NCBI GenBank assembly: GCA_020216985.1
Contig: JAIWOH010000149.1
Span: 1-10,000, forward strand
Direction of reading: 5' to 3'
Source of the DNA: Nitrospira sp.
GTDB lineage: Bacteria > Nitrospirota > Nitrospiria > Nitrospirales > Nitrospiraceae
DNA: 10,000 bases
Positions 1-7,337 of the stretch are shown here, one piece after another. Positions within the stretch are counted from its first letter, which is position 1. Every line of letters begins with the position of its first letter. Under the pieces are notes generated by a model that saw only the letters and a program-made list of their open reading frames with translations, was not told the DNA's origin and searched no databases. Both the position numbers and the translations under genes were made by a program.

Positions 1-2376
1 ATTCATGCGCCGTTCGGCGGTCGGATCAATCGAGCCTGGGGCTTGGCTCTCCGCAAACGGTTCTGCCTGACATTCGATTTCGAGCTGCAAGCGGCGGCGA
101 CGGACAACGGTATTGTCATTTCGCTCGGCGAGCGGCACAGTTTTCCGTTGGAATCGGTCTTTGGCTATGTCCGTTCGTCGTCCGTCCGGGATGTGTTGAT
201 CCAGGCGCTCTTGCCATCGCCCATGTTCATGACGAGATGGCGATGGACCATCGGCCGATCGTTGGCCTTGCTCCGATTTGCACAGGGCAAGAAAGTACCT
301 CCGCACATCCAACGGATGAAGGCGGAGGATTTGTTGGCGGCTGTCTTCCCCGACGCGCTGGCTTGCCAGGACAATATGGTTGGTGAACGAACGAGGCAGA
401 TTCCTGATCACCCGCTGGTTGCGGAAACTTTCAAGGATTGTTTCACAGAAGCAATGGATCTCGAGGGAGTAAAGACCGTTCTTCGACGAATTGAACGGGG
501 AGACATTCGCTGCGTGGCAGTGGACACGCCTGTCCCCTCGCCCTTCTCGCACGAGATCTTAAATGCCAATCCCTATGCGTTTCTCGATGACGCGCCGTTG
601 GAAGAACGGCGGGCTCGCGCCGTGGAACTCAGGCGGACTCTGCCGCCCGACTTGGCCGGAGCGATCGGCGCACTCGATCCATCGGCCATCGACCTGGTGG
701 TCCGGGAATCCCGGCCTCTCGTACGCGACGAAGACGAATTTCACGACGCGCTGCTGACCTTGGTCTGGCTGCCTGAGCCGATCCCTGCTGAGTGGGCACC
801 CCATATTTCTGGCTTGCTCACGTCACGGCGTATCATTCGGCTGACTCCACCGGCATCTTCGCTCGTGCTGCCTGGAGTAACCGGCTGGGTGGCGGCTGAG
901 AACCGAGATCGGATCGACCAGTGGTTGGCCGGACAAAACGAAACGGTGTTGGATGCCATCGTTTTGGGCTGGATGGAAAGCACCGGCCCGACAACCGTAA
1001 AGGAGTTGGCCGATCGACTGGGTTTTTCAGTCGAGCCAGTGGAACAGGCCATGGTCCGTTTGGAACAGGCCGGGCAGGTGCTCCGCGGATCATTTCGGTT
1101 CTCGTCATCCAACGGTGTTCGAGCTGTCGAATGGTGTCATCGTCGCCTCCTGGCTCGCATCCATCGCCTGACCGTAGGGCGGTTGCGTCGGGAAATCGAG
1201 CCGGTCACGGCGGCGGACTTTATGCGATTCTTGTTACGATGGCACCATGTCGTTCCGTCGGCTCGTCTCCATGGCGAAACAGGACTGTCAGAGATTATCG
1301 GCCAACTGGCCGGTTTTGAAGCACCGGCCTCTGTGTGGGAGTCACACGTGTTGCGCCTGCGACTGGCACGGTATGAACCGGAGTGGTTGGATCGACTCTG
1401 TTTGAGCGGCTTTGTCGGATGGGGGCGCCTTTCTTTTCATGATAGACTCTTGTCCGGTCTTGAAGCGAGCATCGAAAAGCGGCGAACTCGCGGCGTCATC
1501 CCAACTAGTGCCACGCCGATCAGCCTCTTTCCCCGTGAAGAGGGAGACTGGCTGCGGGCAGCCGTGCAGGGGCAGTTCGCTGGGGGAGGAGACCGCACAT
1601 CCGGCTTGAGTCAGATGGGACAAGCTATCAAGGTTGTCCTTGAGAGGCGAGGAGCTTGTTTTTTTACCGACCTGGTTCGGGTAACTGGCGCCTTACCCAG
1701 CGAGGTGGAGCAGGGGTTGTGGGAACTGGTGGCTGCCGGGCTCGTCACGGCCGACGGGTTCGACAACCTGCGCGCCTTGATTGATCCGCACCGGCGACGT
1801 GGTGAGGGACGGGCGAAAGTGCATCGTCCTCGCCACGCGAGTGGGAGGTGGTCTCTGTTGCGGTCGATGTACCCCGGTCCTGCGGCAATTGATGGTCAAG
1901 GGGCGGGAGACCGATGGTCTGGATCATGGCCGGACGTTCAGAAAGGGGCCGGTGTGGTTGAGTCCGTCGCCCGCCGGCTGTTACGGCGCTATGGGGTGGT
2001 GTTTCGTGATCTCCTGGCGTACGACTCGTTAGCACTCCCGTGGCGCGATCTGCTGGTTCAGTATCGTCGCTTGGAGATGGCAGGAGAGATTCGCGGTGGC
2101 AGGTTTGTGACCGGTTTTGTCGGCGAGCAGTTTGCGTTGCCGGAGGCGGTCGAAAGTTTACGGGCGCTCCGAAAGATGGAAGAAAACAAAGAACAGACAA
2201 TCAAACTGTCGGCATGCGATCCCCTCAACCTGACCGGGAGCATTCTCCCCGGTCCGCGCGTTCCGGCCGTGACGACGAATTTCGTCATTCTGCGAAACGG
2301 TATGGTCGATCAGGTTCTTGTCGGACGAGAGAAGCACCGGTCAAGCACGAAGCAAGCGGAGGCGTTGATGGCCTAA
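1..2376 (+). CDS. lhr: Lhr-family DEAD/DEAH-box helicase, C-terminal part (5' truncated by window)
   Basis: The reading frame is open from base 1 and ends at TAA 2374-2376, giving 791 residues of a larger protein. The first residues read IHAPFGGRINRAWGLAL, which matches the conserved HAPFGGR-type block where the Lhr core passes into the DEAD/H-associated domain. That domain continues to about residue 200 (SPFSHEILNANPYAFLDDAPLEERRAR). A winged-helix segment follows at about residues 315-365 (STGPTTVKELADRLGF). Further C-terminal domains include RYGVVFRDLL, GEIRGGRFVTGF and EQFALPEAVE. The end, DPLNLTGSILPGPRVPA, is typical of long Lhr proteins. The Walker A and DEAH motifs must lie upstream of the window. 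Long Lhr proteins are DNA-translocating 3'-5' helicases linked to nucleic-acid repair; the substrate here is not readable. By family comparison the full protein should be about 1400-1500 residues. The frame shows no break. The gene converges on the usp gene and overlaps it by 4 bases. Confidence 0.93.
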   Translation: MHAPFGGRINRAWGLALRKRFCLTFDFELQAAATDNGIVISLGERHSFPLESVFGYVRSSSVRDVLIQALLPSPMFMTRWRWTIGRSLALLRFAQGKKVPPHIQRMKAEDLLAAVFPDALACQDNMVGERTRQIPDHPLVAETFKDCFTEAMDLEGVKTVLRRIERGDIRCVAVDTPVPSPFSHEILNANPYAFLDDAPLEERRARAVELRRTLPPDLAGAIGALDPSAIDLVVRESRPLVRDEDEFHDALLTLVWLPEPIPAEWAPHISGLLTSRRIIRLTPPASSLVLPGVTGWVAAENRDRIDQWLAGQNETVLDAIVLGWMESTGPTTVKELADRLGFSVEPVEQAMVRLEQAGQVLRGSFRFSSSNGVRAVEWCHRRLLARIHRLTVGRLRREIEPVTAADFMRFLLRWHHVVPSARLHGETGLSEIIGQLAGFEAPASVWESHVLRLRLARYEPEWLDRLCLSGFVGWGRLSFHDRLLSGLEASIEKRRTRGVIPTSATPISLFPREEGDWLRAAVQGQFAGGGDRTSGLSQMGQAIKVVLERRGACFFTDLVRVTGALPSEVEQGLWELVAAGLVTADGFDNLRALIDPHRRRGEGRAKVHRPRHASGRWSLLRSMYPGPAAIDGQGAGDRWSGSWPDVQKGAGVVESVARRLLRRYGVVFRDLLAYDSLALPWRDLLVQYRRLEMAGEIRGGRFVTGFVGEQFALPEAVESLRALRKMEENKEQTIKLSACDPLNLTGSILPGPRVPAVTTNFVILRNGMVDQVLVGREKHRSSTKQAEALMA

Positions 2377-3236
2377 CGATCGGCTGGAATCGCCAACAGA
2401 GGACAACGGGCTCCTCTCAAAACCCGTTCCGTCGTACTCCCACGCAACATGTCCAGCAACGAATCGTGCCCGCTTGTCACCATGACGATCAAATCCACGT
2501 CGAAGTCTTCTCCCATTCCAAGGATCACGTCCACGATATCTCCATGGCAAATCATGGAGCGCCAGACAAGTCCTTTGCGTATCGGATAAGTAAGGGCCGG
2601 CGCCGTCTCGGCCCTGCCGACATGGACGAGGAGCCCTGTTATTCGCTCGCACCCCAACAAGTCGGACAACTTCGCCGTGAGATCGACGGCCGCCTGGGGA
2701 TTGGGTTGTTCATGGACCGGGATCAAAACACGGCGAAGTGAAACGGTTCCCGTTTCTTTGGAGACGAATCCTTCGACGTGTGCCGGCACGAACAGGGTCG
2801 GGACGCGGCTCTCGCGCGCGACCGGCTCGGCCACCGTCCGATGTTGCCAGCGATCAAGACCGTCATATTGGTGCGTCGTCATGACGAGCAGGTCGGCAGG
2901 ATGGTCGGAAAGATGATGAAGCAGGGCCTCGGTCGGGTTTTTAGCGACGGCCCGAACCTTTGTGACAGTCAGTCCCGATTGCCCCATGTCCTCTTCACCG
3001 GCATTGGGCGGAAGCATCTTCCATCGTTTAAGAATCGGAGTGATCCGAGGAAAATCCTCGTAATTCTCGCGGGTCACGTCCGGATCGACGTGCATGACGG
3101 ATAATTCACCCCTGACCGCGAGCGCCAGTTTCACGGCATGCAACAGGGCGGTATGGCTGTCGATGGAGAAATCCGTCGGGTGAAGAATCCGATGAAACGG
3201 CTGCGCTGCTTGGATGGAAACGGATGAATCGGTCAT
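2373..3236 (-). CDS. Universal stress protein with two tandem UspA domains
   Basis: This is a 287-residue cytoplasmic protein built from two Usp folds. The first, about residues 14-152, starts with FHRILHPTDFS and ends with the strand VPTLFVPA. The second, about residues 166-285, starts with LRRVLIPVHE and ends with CPLLAIPA. The second repeat keeps a GSTTERVLR element at 266-274, resembling the end of the Usp ATP-binding loop. The equivalent stretch in repeat one (HRTVAEPVARES) has lost it, so any nucleotide binding probably rests on the second repeat. Usp proteins respond to stress, starvation or energy state, and the exact role here cannot be read. The ATG at 3236 is preceded by AAAGG seven bases upstream. 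The gene lies 149 bases downstream of the adhesin-E-like gene on the same strand. I saw no clear promoter in that gap. Its TAG shares bases with the TAA of the convergent helicase gene. Confidence 0.93.
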   Translation of the reverse strand: MTDSSVSIQAAQPFHRILHPTDFSIDSHTALLHAVKLALAVRGELSVMHVDPDVTRENYEDFPRITPILKRWKMLPPNAGEEDMGQSGLTVTKVRAVAKNPTEALLHHLSDHPADLLVMTTHQYDGLDRWQHRTVAEPVARESRVPTLFVPAHVEGFVSKETGTVSLRRVLIPVHEQPNPQAAVDLTAKLSDLLGCERITGLLVHVGRAETAPALTYPIRKGLVWRSMICHGDIVDVILGMGEDFDVDLIVMVTSGHDSLLDMLRGSTTERVLRGARCPLLAIPADR

Positions 3237-3385
3237 TGGGAACCTTTCTGTCGGCTTGACTACGAGGGTTTGGTGGTTTCTCCCGGACTAGCCTATTGTG
3301 GAAGAGCCGCCTGGTTGTTGCAAGATAATCTCGTAGGGCGATGTTGGGGCAGAGCTTGAATCGGAGACGTGAACGGCTCCCTCTC

Positions 3386-3808
3386 TCACTCTGAGCCATC
3401 GTGTCCGCACACCAGCGTCCAGATTCCCTCGTTCACGCTGCCGGGCTCTACCGGACGCCATGGTCCTTCTTGTTCACCCCAGGCCATGCGTTCGCCCGTA
3501 CCCCTGTGCCCGTAATAATCCGCAAACGCCGTCAGTCGTATCAATTTGTTCGGACAGTCCACTCGTTTTCGCGCGATGGTCGAATAAAATCTGGTCGGCG
3601 AGCGGCCGCCTTGCATCGCGGCCCAGTCAATCAATACGAAAACGGTCCCCAGTCCATCCTCTCGCTTGATCGAGTCACGGTCGACAAAGACCATCCGAAA
3701 TCCAGGCTCTTGATACCGATCTTCCAGCAACGTCCATTCCGCGCGGACCAGCTCACCGGCCAGGACTATTGCCGCGAGCCCGATCACCAGCATGATACCC
3801 GCAATCAT
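3386..3808 (-). CDS. Surface-adhesin protein E-like small exported protein
   Basis: From ATG 3808 this is 140 residues. An N-terminal hydrophobic signal (residues about 2-20, GIMLVIGLAAIVLAGEL) ends near VRA-EW, so cleavage after Ala23 is likely. The mature part resembles the surface-adhesin E family (Adhesin_E). It has a WTLLED start, the FVDRDSIKRE strand, two cysteines (85 and 134) that probably form a disulfide, and a GPWRPVEPGSVNEGIWTLVC ending. Despite the family name, most bacterial members have no shown adhesive role, and an extracytoplasmic location is the safer statement. Start choice: the frame stays open upstream to 4018, inside the radical SAM gene. ATG 3808 lies 5 bases after that gene's stop, and GAGG lies just before it. 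ATG 3862 is an alternative giving 158 residues. The signal has no basic residue before its hydrophobic part when started at 3808, which is slightly odd. A CTG at 3819 would add two arginines. Confidence 0.8.
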   Translation of the reverse strand: MIAGIMLVIGLAAIVLAGELVRAEWTLLEDRYQEPGFRMVFVDRDSIKREDGLGTVFVLIDWAAMQGGRSPTRFYSTIARKRVDCPNKLIRLTAFADYYGHRGTGERMAWGEQEGPWRPVEPGSVNEGIWTLVCGHDGSE

Positions 3809-3809
3809 G

Positions 3810-3825
3810 CGCCTCAGTTGAGGCG
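3810..3825 (-). promoter_or_regulatory. Perfect 7-bp inverted repeat over the stop/Shine-Dalgarno junction
   Basis: Read on the minus strand, CGCCTCA-AC-TGAGGCG is an exact inverted repeat. In the mRNA it can fold into a short stem; a realistic form is 6 pairs with a 4-base loop. The right arm contains both the TGA stop of the radical SAM gene and the GAGG that would serve as ribosome-binding site for the ATG at 3808. Translation through the upstream stop would melt the stem, so translational coupling is a natural reading. There is no U-tract after it, so it is not an intrinsic terminator. The function is inferred. Confidence 0.45.
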
Positions 3826-5283
3826 AGGCCTGGGTTGAATCTTGCCCCGCAGCCGATCCCATTGATCCGTGACGAAGCTGAATCGGTTCTTGGCCGGATA
3901 GGGAAACCGAAACGCCACCGGTTCTTCCTGCGGCGGCAGATGGTTCATGTCTCGATACACGTTGACCGGCGCCGAGTCCGCCGCGAGGTGGAACATGGAA
4001 CGATAGCCCAATCCGCAACCGGTGATGTTCAACAGCTCGTGCGCGCCGTTTTGTTTGGCTCGATCAATCGCCCGTTGCGCGATGGACCGATAGGAGTAAA
4101 ACTGTCCTTTGGCCCATTTGTGCCCCCAGTACAACTGTTCGACGGTCATCTTGGCTGGCTTATAGACGACGTGCTCGCCCGTGTACATCGTCCAGTTTTC
4201 AGTCAAGATACGGCCGGCCGCCTTGAGTTCCGCAAACTGTCTGGTGCCGGGATACGGAGTCATGATGCGCCAGAGGGCTCCGGCCAGGCCCATACGAGTG
4301 GCCCACTCGGCGGTCCGTTCAAAATCGTACACGTCTTCATGGTCCAGGCCGCAGATGAAGCCTGCGTGAATATCGATACCGTGGTCATGGATGCGGCGGA
4401 TCATGTCTTCGTACAGCTTCGCCGAATTTTGTTTGTTGACCGATTTCAACGAGTCCTGATTGATCGATTCCAACCCCATGAACATCGCCGAACAGCCGGC
4501 TTCCTTGAGCGTTTTGAGCAAGTCGGGATGGTGCGCGATGTAGGTCGCGCTCATTTGGCTCATCCATTTTTTCCCCAGCGGCTTCAAGGCTGCGCAGAGG
4601 TCTCTCGTATAGATCGGGTCGGAGAGCAGATCGTCGTCCCAGAACATCACCATCGGTCCGGACATCTGTTCGACCAGCTTGACCACGTCGGTCGGGGGTT
4701 TTTTTCGAAAGCCGTACTGCCCTCCTCCGAGCGCCAAGTGAATCGAACAAAACGAGCAGCGATAGTTGCAGCCTCGTGTGGCGGTCAAGGCGTGCCGAAA
4801 CATGTAGCCTTGGGGCAAGAGATCCCATCGAGGCGGCCGTTCGTCCCACCGCTCGACCATATAGGGCATGGTGTAACGGGGTTGAAGCTTGCCGTTCTTG
4901 AAGTCCGTGAGCAGCCTCGGCACAGTCAATTCGCCTTCGCCGATTACGATGGCATCGGCATGTCGCTGCGCCTCGTCGGGCAACGTGGAGGGGTGAATGC
5001 CGCCGAGCACCACTTTGGCGCCGCGCTCGCGGAACAGCCGGGCGACCTCATAGGCTCGAACGGCCACAACCGTCGTGACGGTGATAAAGACCAGATCGTA
5101 CTCGCGGGTAAAATCAATGGGGCCGACCAACTCGTCCTGGATCTCAATGTCCCATTCGTTTTCGGGGATCAAGGCGGCGAGGGTGGGAAGGTTCAGATTG
5201 GGCGTGCGAAAGAGTTTCCAGACCGAATCCCACTTTTGGTCCTCGGGGTGGGGAATGATCAGGCCGATTTTATGGCGTCCCAT
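3814..5283 (-). CDS. B12-binding-fold radical SAM protein
   Basis: This is a 489-residue protein. Residues about 1-135 form a cobalamin-binding-like Rossmann domain: KIGLIIPHPED at the start, NLPTLAALIP, then VVLGGIHPSTLPDEA and IVIGEGE at 91-118. The radical SAM barrel follows, with the cluster motif Cys172-x3-Cys176-x2-Cys179 in RGCNYRCSFCS, a MFWDDD element at 213-218 and MGLES at 269-273. A C-terminal region to residue 489 carries TPYPGT and YWGHKWAKGQFY. The protein is expected to cleave S-adenosylmethionine with a 4Fe-4S cluster and act on an unknown substrate. This superfamily includes methyltransferases and enzymes of lipid, hopanoid and tetrapyrrole chemistry, and nothing here selects among them. 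The DxHxxG cobalamin motif is not evident. The frame is open to 5400, but ATG 5283 has a near-perfect AAGGAGGG five bases upstream and begins the conserved sequence. The adhesin-E-like gene follows after 5 bases. Confidence 0.93.
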   Translation of the reverse strand: MGRHKIGLIIPHPEDQKWDSVWKLFRTPNLNLPTLAALIPENEWDIEIQDELVGPIDFTREYDLVFITVTTVVAVRAYEVARLFRERGAKVVLGGIHPSTLPDEAQRHADAIVIGEGELTVPRLLTDFKNGKLQPRYTMPYMVERWDERPPRWDLLPQGYMFRHALTATRGCNYRCSFCSIHLALGGGQYGFRKKPPTDVVKLVEQMSGPMVMFWDDDLLSDPIYTRDLCAALKPLGKKWMSQMSATYIAHHPDLLKTLKEAGCSAMFMGLESINQDSLKSVNKQNSAKLYEDMIRRIHDHGIDIHAGFICGLDHEDVYDFERTAEWATRMGLAGALWRIMTPYPGTRQFAELKAAGRILTENWTMYTGEHVVYKPAKMTVEQLYWGHKWAKGQFYSYRSIAQRAIDRAKQNGAHELLNITGCGLGYRSMFHLAADSAPVNVYRDMNHLPPQEEPVAFRFPYPAKNRFSFVTDQWDRLRGKIQPRPRLN

Positions 5284-5288
5284 ACGTT

Positions 5289-5296
5289 CCCTCCTT
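5289..5296 (-). promoter_or_regulatory. Strong Shine-Dalgarno fixing the radical SAM start
   Basis: The minus strand reads AAGGAGGG, five bases before ATG 5283. This decides the start against the in-frame ATG at 5400, whose extra 39 residues (many His, Arg and Glu) do not look like part of a radical SAM protein. Confidence 0.8.
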
Positions 5297-5778
5297 GCGA
5301 CGTTATGACAGAGCGATGGATTGATGGTATGCCGATCCGGTTCTCCTATTCGATTCCGTTCATGTTGGTGAAACGGCTCCTCTTGCTGAATCATTGTCAC
5401 ATTGAACGTTCTGCCATCCGAACGCGGCGATCACGCAACGACATTCACTGAACCGAATCAGGACGCTGATCACGTGGAACGAATCTTCGGGGAGAGGCCG
5501 GTAGGGCGGAGCGAAACACGCGGTTTGCCGTTGTGAGCGGCGGAAGAAAGAACGATGGAGTGACCGATGGGCGAGAAGCGGCATCAGACACCACCCGGAT
5601 GTGGCGGCACGATACCCTTCTCTCAAAACAAGATCAAGGGGTAAAGAACGGCCGGTGAACAATTTGCGGGAGCTTATGAGGAGCGATCGGGTGCTGTTCT
5701 GACCGCTGTGTCGAAGAGGAGTCCTTCATTCCATCAGTCGGCGCAAAAAACCGGCAAAGGCGCAGAAAAAGAGGGTGA
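5297..5778. other. Intergenic region with no supported gene
   Basis: This stretch lies between pyruvate kinase and the radical SAM gene, both on the minus strand. Short open frames exist on both strands, such as minus 5662-5360. None shows a recognisable protein pattern, and none has a convincing ribosome-binding site. The radical SAM promoter should be here, but no clear -35/-10 pair was found. Downstream of pyruvate kinase the minus strand has T-runs (near 5745-5750 and 5765-5769) without a stable stem before them, so no intrinsic terminator is called. GATCACG occurs twice 39 bases apart (5429 and 5468); this is too little to call an operator. Confidence 0.6.
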
Positions 5779-7230
5779 CTATCGAACCTCGTGCAGTTTC
5801 ATCAGGTTGGTGCCGCCCGGCTGTCCGACCTGGGTGCCAGAGAGGATGACAATCTTTTCTCCACCCTTGACCAGCCCTTCGGCTTTTAATCTCCGTTCCG
5901 CCTCCTCCACGCGATCGTCGGTGTGTTCAATCTGCGGGATCAGAGAGGGACGCACGCCCCAGTAGAGAGCCATCCGTTGTCGAACGGATTCATAGGGTGT
6001 GAAAGCGATGATGGAGGAGGCCGGCCGTTGTTTCGAAATCAATCGTGCCGTCGCGCCCCGTTCGCTGAAAACGACGATTGCGTCGGCGGCAACGGCCTGA
6101 GCCGCAAAATAGGCGGCGGTGCAAACCGCGTCCGGAAATGGCATAGGCGTGCCTTCGTTCTGCTGTCTAAATGATGTCATTGGCTCGGCTTCTCGCTCTG
6201 CGGCTTGGATGATGCGGTCCATGACCTGCACGGTTTCAAGAGGATAGGCACCGACGGCTGTCTCAGCGGACAACATCACGGCGTCTGTGCCATCGAAGAC
6301 GGCATTCGCCACATCCGATGCTTCAGCCCTTGTGGGACGGGGAGACTGAGTCATCGATTCCAACATCTGGGTCGCCGTGATGACCAAACGGCGGCGGCGG
6401 TTGGCTTCCATGATGATCCGTTTCTGCAAAATCGGCACAGCTTCCGGCCCCATCTCGACGCCGAGATCGCCTCGCGCGATCATGACACCGTCCGCTTCGT
6501 CCAACAGCTTGCCCAACGTCGCGACGGCCTCCGCCCGTTCGATCTTGGCGATGATCGGTTGATCGCCGCCGCATTCGGCAATGAAGCCACGGGCGGCCCT
6601 GATATCTTCCGGGCCTCGGACGAAAGAGAGGGCGACGTAGTCCACGCCTCGGGTGATTCCGAATCGCAAGTCTTCACGATCTTTGTCGGTGAGCGTTGGA
6701 ACGCTCACGTTGGTGCCGGGAAGGTTGATGCCCTTGTGAGATAAGATCGTTCCGCCTGTTACGACGGTACAATCGACGTAAGAGTCGGCGACGCGATCGG
6801 TGAGCAGTTCGATGAGTCCGTCGTTGATCAAGATTCTCGCACCAGGCTTGAGGTCGCGCGTGAGGGAGGGATACAGGATTGGAATGTCCGGCATGGACGA
6901 ATGAGTAAGGGAAGGAGACGGGATCGGCTGGTCTGATGATAGCGAGACCGGCCGTATTCTGATGGATTGGCCGGAACGGACCGCGATTCCGCCGTCGGGA
7001 ACCGCTCCGATTCGTATGCGAGGGCCTTGCACATCTTGAATGATCGCGACGGCGACTTTTCTTCGCGCCGCGGCTTGCCGAATGGCGGCAATGGCGGCGG
7101 CATGGGCCGCATGGGTGCCGTGGGAGAAATTGAGTCGTGCCGTGTCCATGCCGCTCTCGATCAGCCGATCCAACATGGTCGGCGAAGCGGTGGCAGGGCC
7201 AATGGTGCAGACGATTTTGGCTTTTCGCAT
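5779..7230 (-). CDS. pyk: Pyruvate kinase
   Basis: This is a 483-residue enzyme of normal length. It converts phosphoenolpyruvate and ADP to pyruvate and ATP in the cytoplasm, the last step of glycolysis. Motifs in order: CTIGPAT (8-14), ARLNFSHG (31-38, substrate Arg32 and cation ligands Asn34 and Ser36), QDVQGPRIRIG (65-75), the B-domain segment INDGLIEL, AKIERAEA with catalytic Lys229 and metal ligand Glu231, ARGDLGVE with metal ligand Asp255, and PTRAEASDVANAVFDGTDAVML at about 299-320. The C-terminal domain has SERGATARLIS and ends GTNLMKLHEV. The position that is Glu in potassium-dependent and Lys in potassium-independent enzymes is Arg71 here. The open frame reaches 7284, but ATG 7230 has GGAAAGG five bases upstream and starts the conserved MRKAKIVCTIGPAT. 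The gene follows the dioxygenase by 107 bases on the same strand without a visible terminator, so co-transcription is possible. Confidence 0.97.
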   Translation of the reverse strand: MRKAKIVCTIGPATASPTMLDRLIESGMDTARLNFSHGTHAAHAAAIAAIRQAAARRKVAVAIIQDVQGPRIRIGAVPDGGIAVRSGQSIRIRPVSLSSDQPIPSPSLTHSSMPDIPILYPSLTRDLKPGARILINDGLIELLTDRVADSYVDCTVVTGGTILSHKGINLPGTNVSVPTLTDKDREDLRFGITRGVDYVALSFVRGPEDIRAARGFIAECGGDQPIIAKIERAEAVATLGKLLDEADGVMIARGDLGVEMGPEAVPILQKRIIMEANRRRRLVITATQMLESMTQSPRPTRAEASDVANAVFDGTDAVMLSAETAVGAYPLETVQVMDRIIQAAEREAEPMTSFRQQNEGTPMPFPDAVCTAAYFAAQAVAADAIVVFSERGATARLISKQRPASSIIAFTPYESVRQRMALYWGVRPSLIPQIEHTDDRVEEAERRLKAEGLVKGGEKIVILSGTQVGQPGGTNLMKLHEVR

Positions 7231-7235
7231 AAGGA

Positions 7236-7242
7236 CCTTTCC
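7236..7242 (-). promoter_or_regulatory. Shine-Dalgarno fixing the pyruvate kinase start
   Basis: The minus strand reads GGAAAGG, five bases before ATG 7230. It supports this start over the in-frame ATG at 7284, whose 18 extra residues are basic and not conserved in pyruvate kinases. Confidence 0.65.
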
Positions 7243-7337
7243 GTCGGAGCCTTGCCGGGCTCGATTTCTTGATGGCCGGTTCACGACATGCGCTTGGTCC
7301 GATTGAAGACTAGCTTAGTGTGGCCGCGGCGTCCCGT

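Noticed and set aside
3106..3399. A 97-codon minus-strand open frame overlapping the start of usp
   Set aside because: It overlaps both the end of the adhesin-E-like gene and the usp start, and its Arg/Pro-rich translation is typical of an off-frame read.
3835..5451. A 538-codon open frame on the plus strand, antisense to the radical SAM gene
   Set aside because: It mirrors the radical SAM gene almost exactly, and its translation is His/Arg-rich with no recognisable domain. In GC-rich genes the antisense frame often lacks stops. The minus-strand protein has clear motifs and a strong ribosome-binding site.
5429..5474. GATCACG occurring twice, 39 bases apart, as a possible operator pair
   Set aside because: A 7-base match in about 500 bases is weak evidence, and no regulator gene is nearby.
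5360..5662. A 100-codon minus-strand open frame in the gap upstream of the radical SAM gene
   Set aside because: It has no ribosome-binding site and no recognisable motif. It also overlaps the upstream leader region of the radical SAM gene in another frame.
5744..5770. T-rich tracts downstream of pyruvate kinase on the minus strand, considered as an intrinsic terminator
   Set aside because: The flanking GGCGCA copies are direct, not inverted, so no stem precedes the T-run.
6205..6744. A 179-codon plus-strand open frame inside pyruvate kinase
   Set aside because: It is antisense to conserved catalytic motifs of pyruvate kinase and has no protein pattern of its own.
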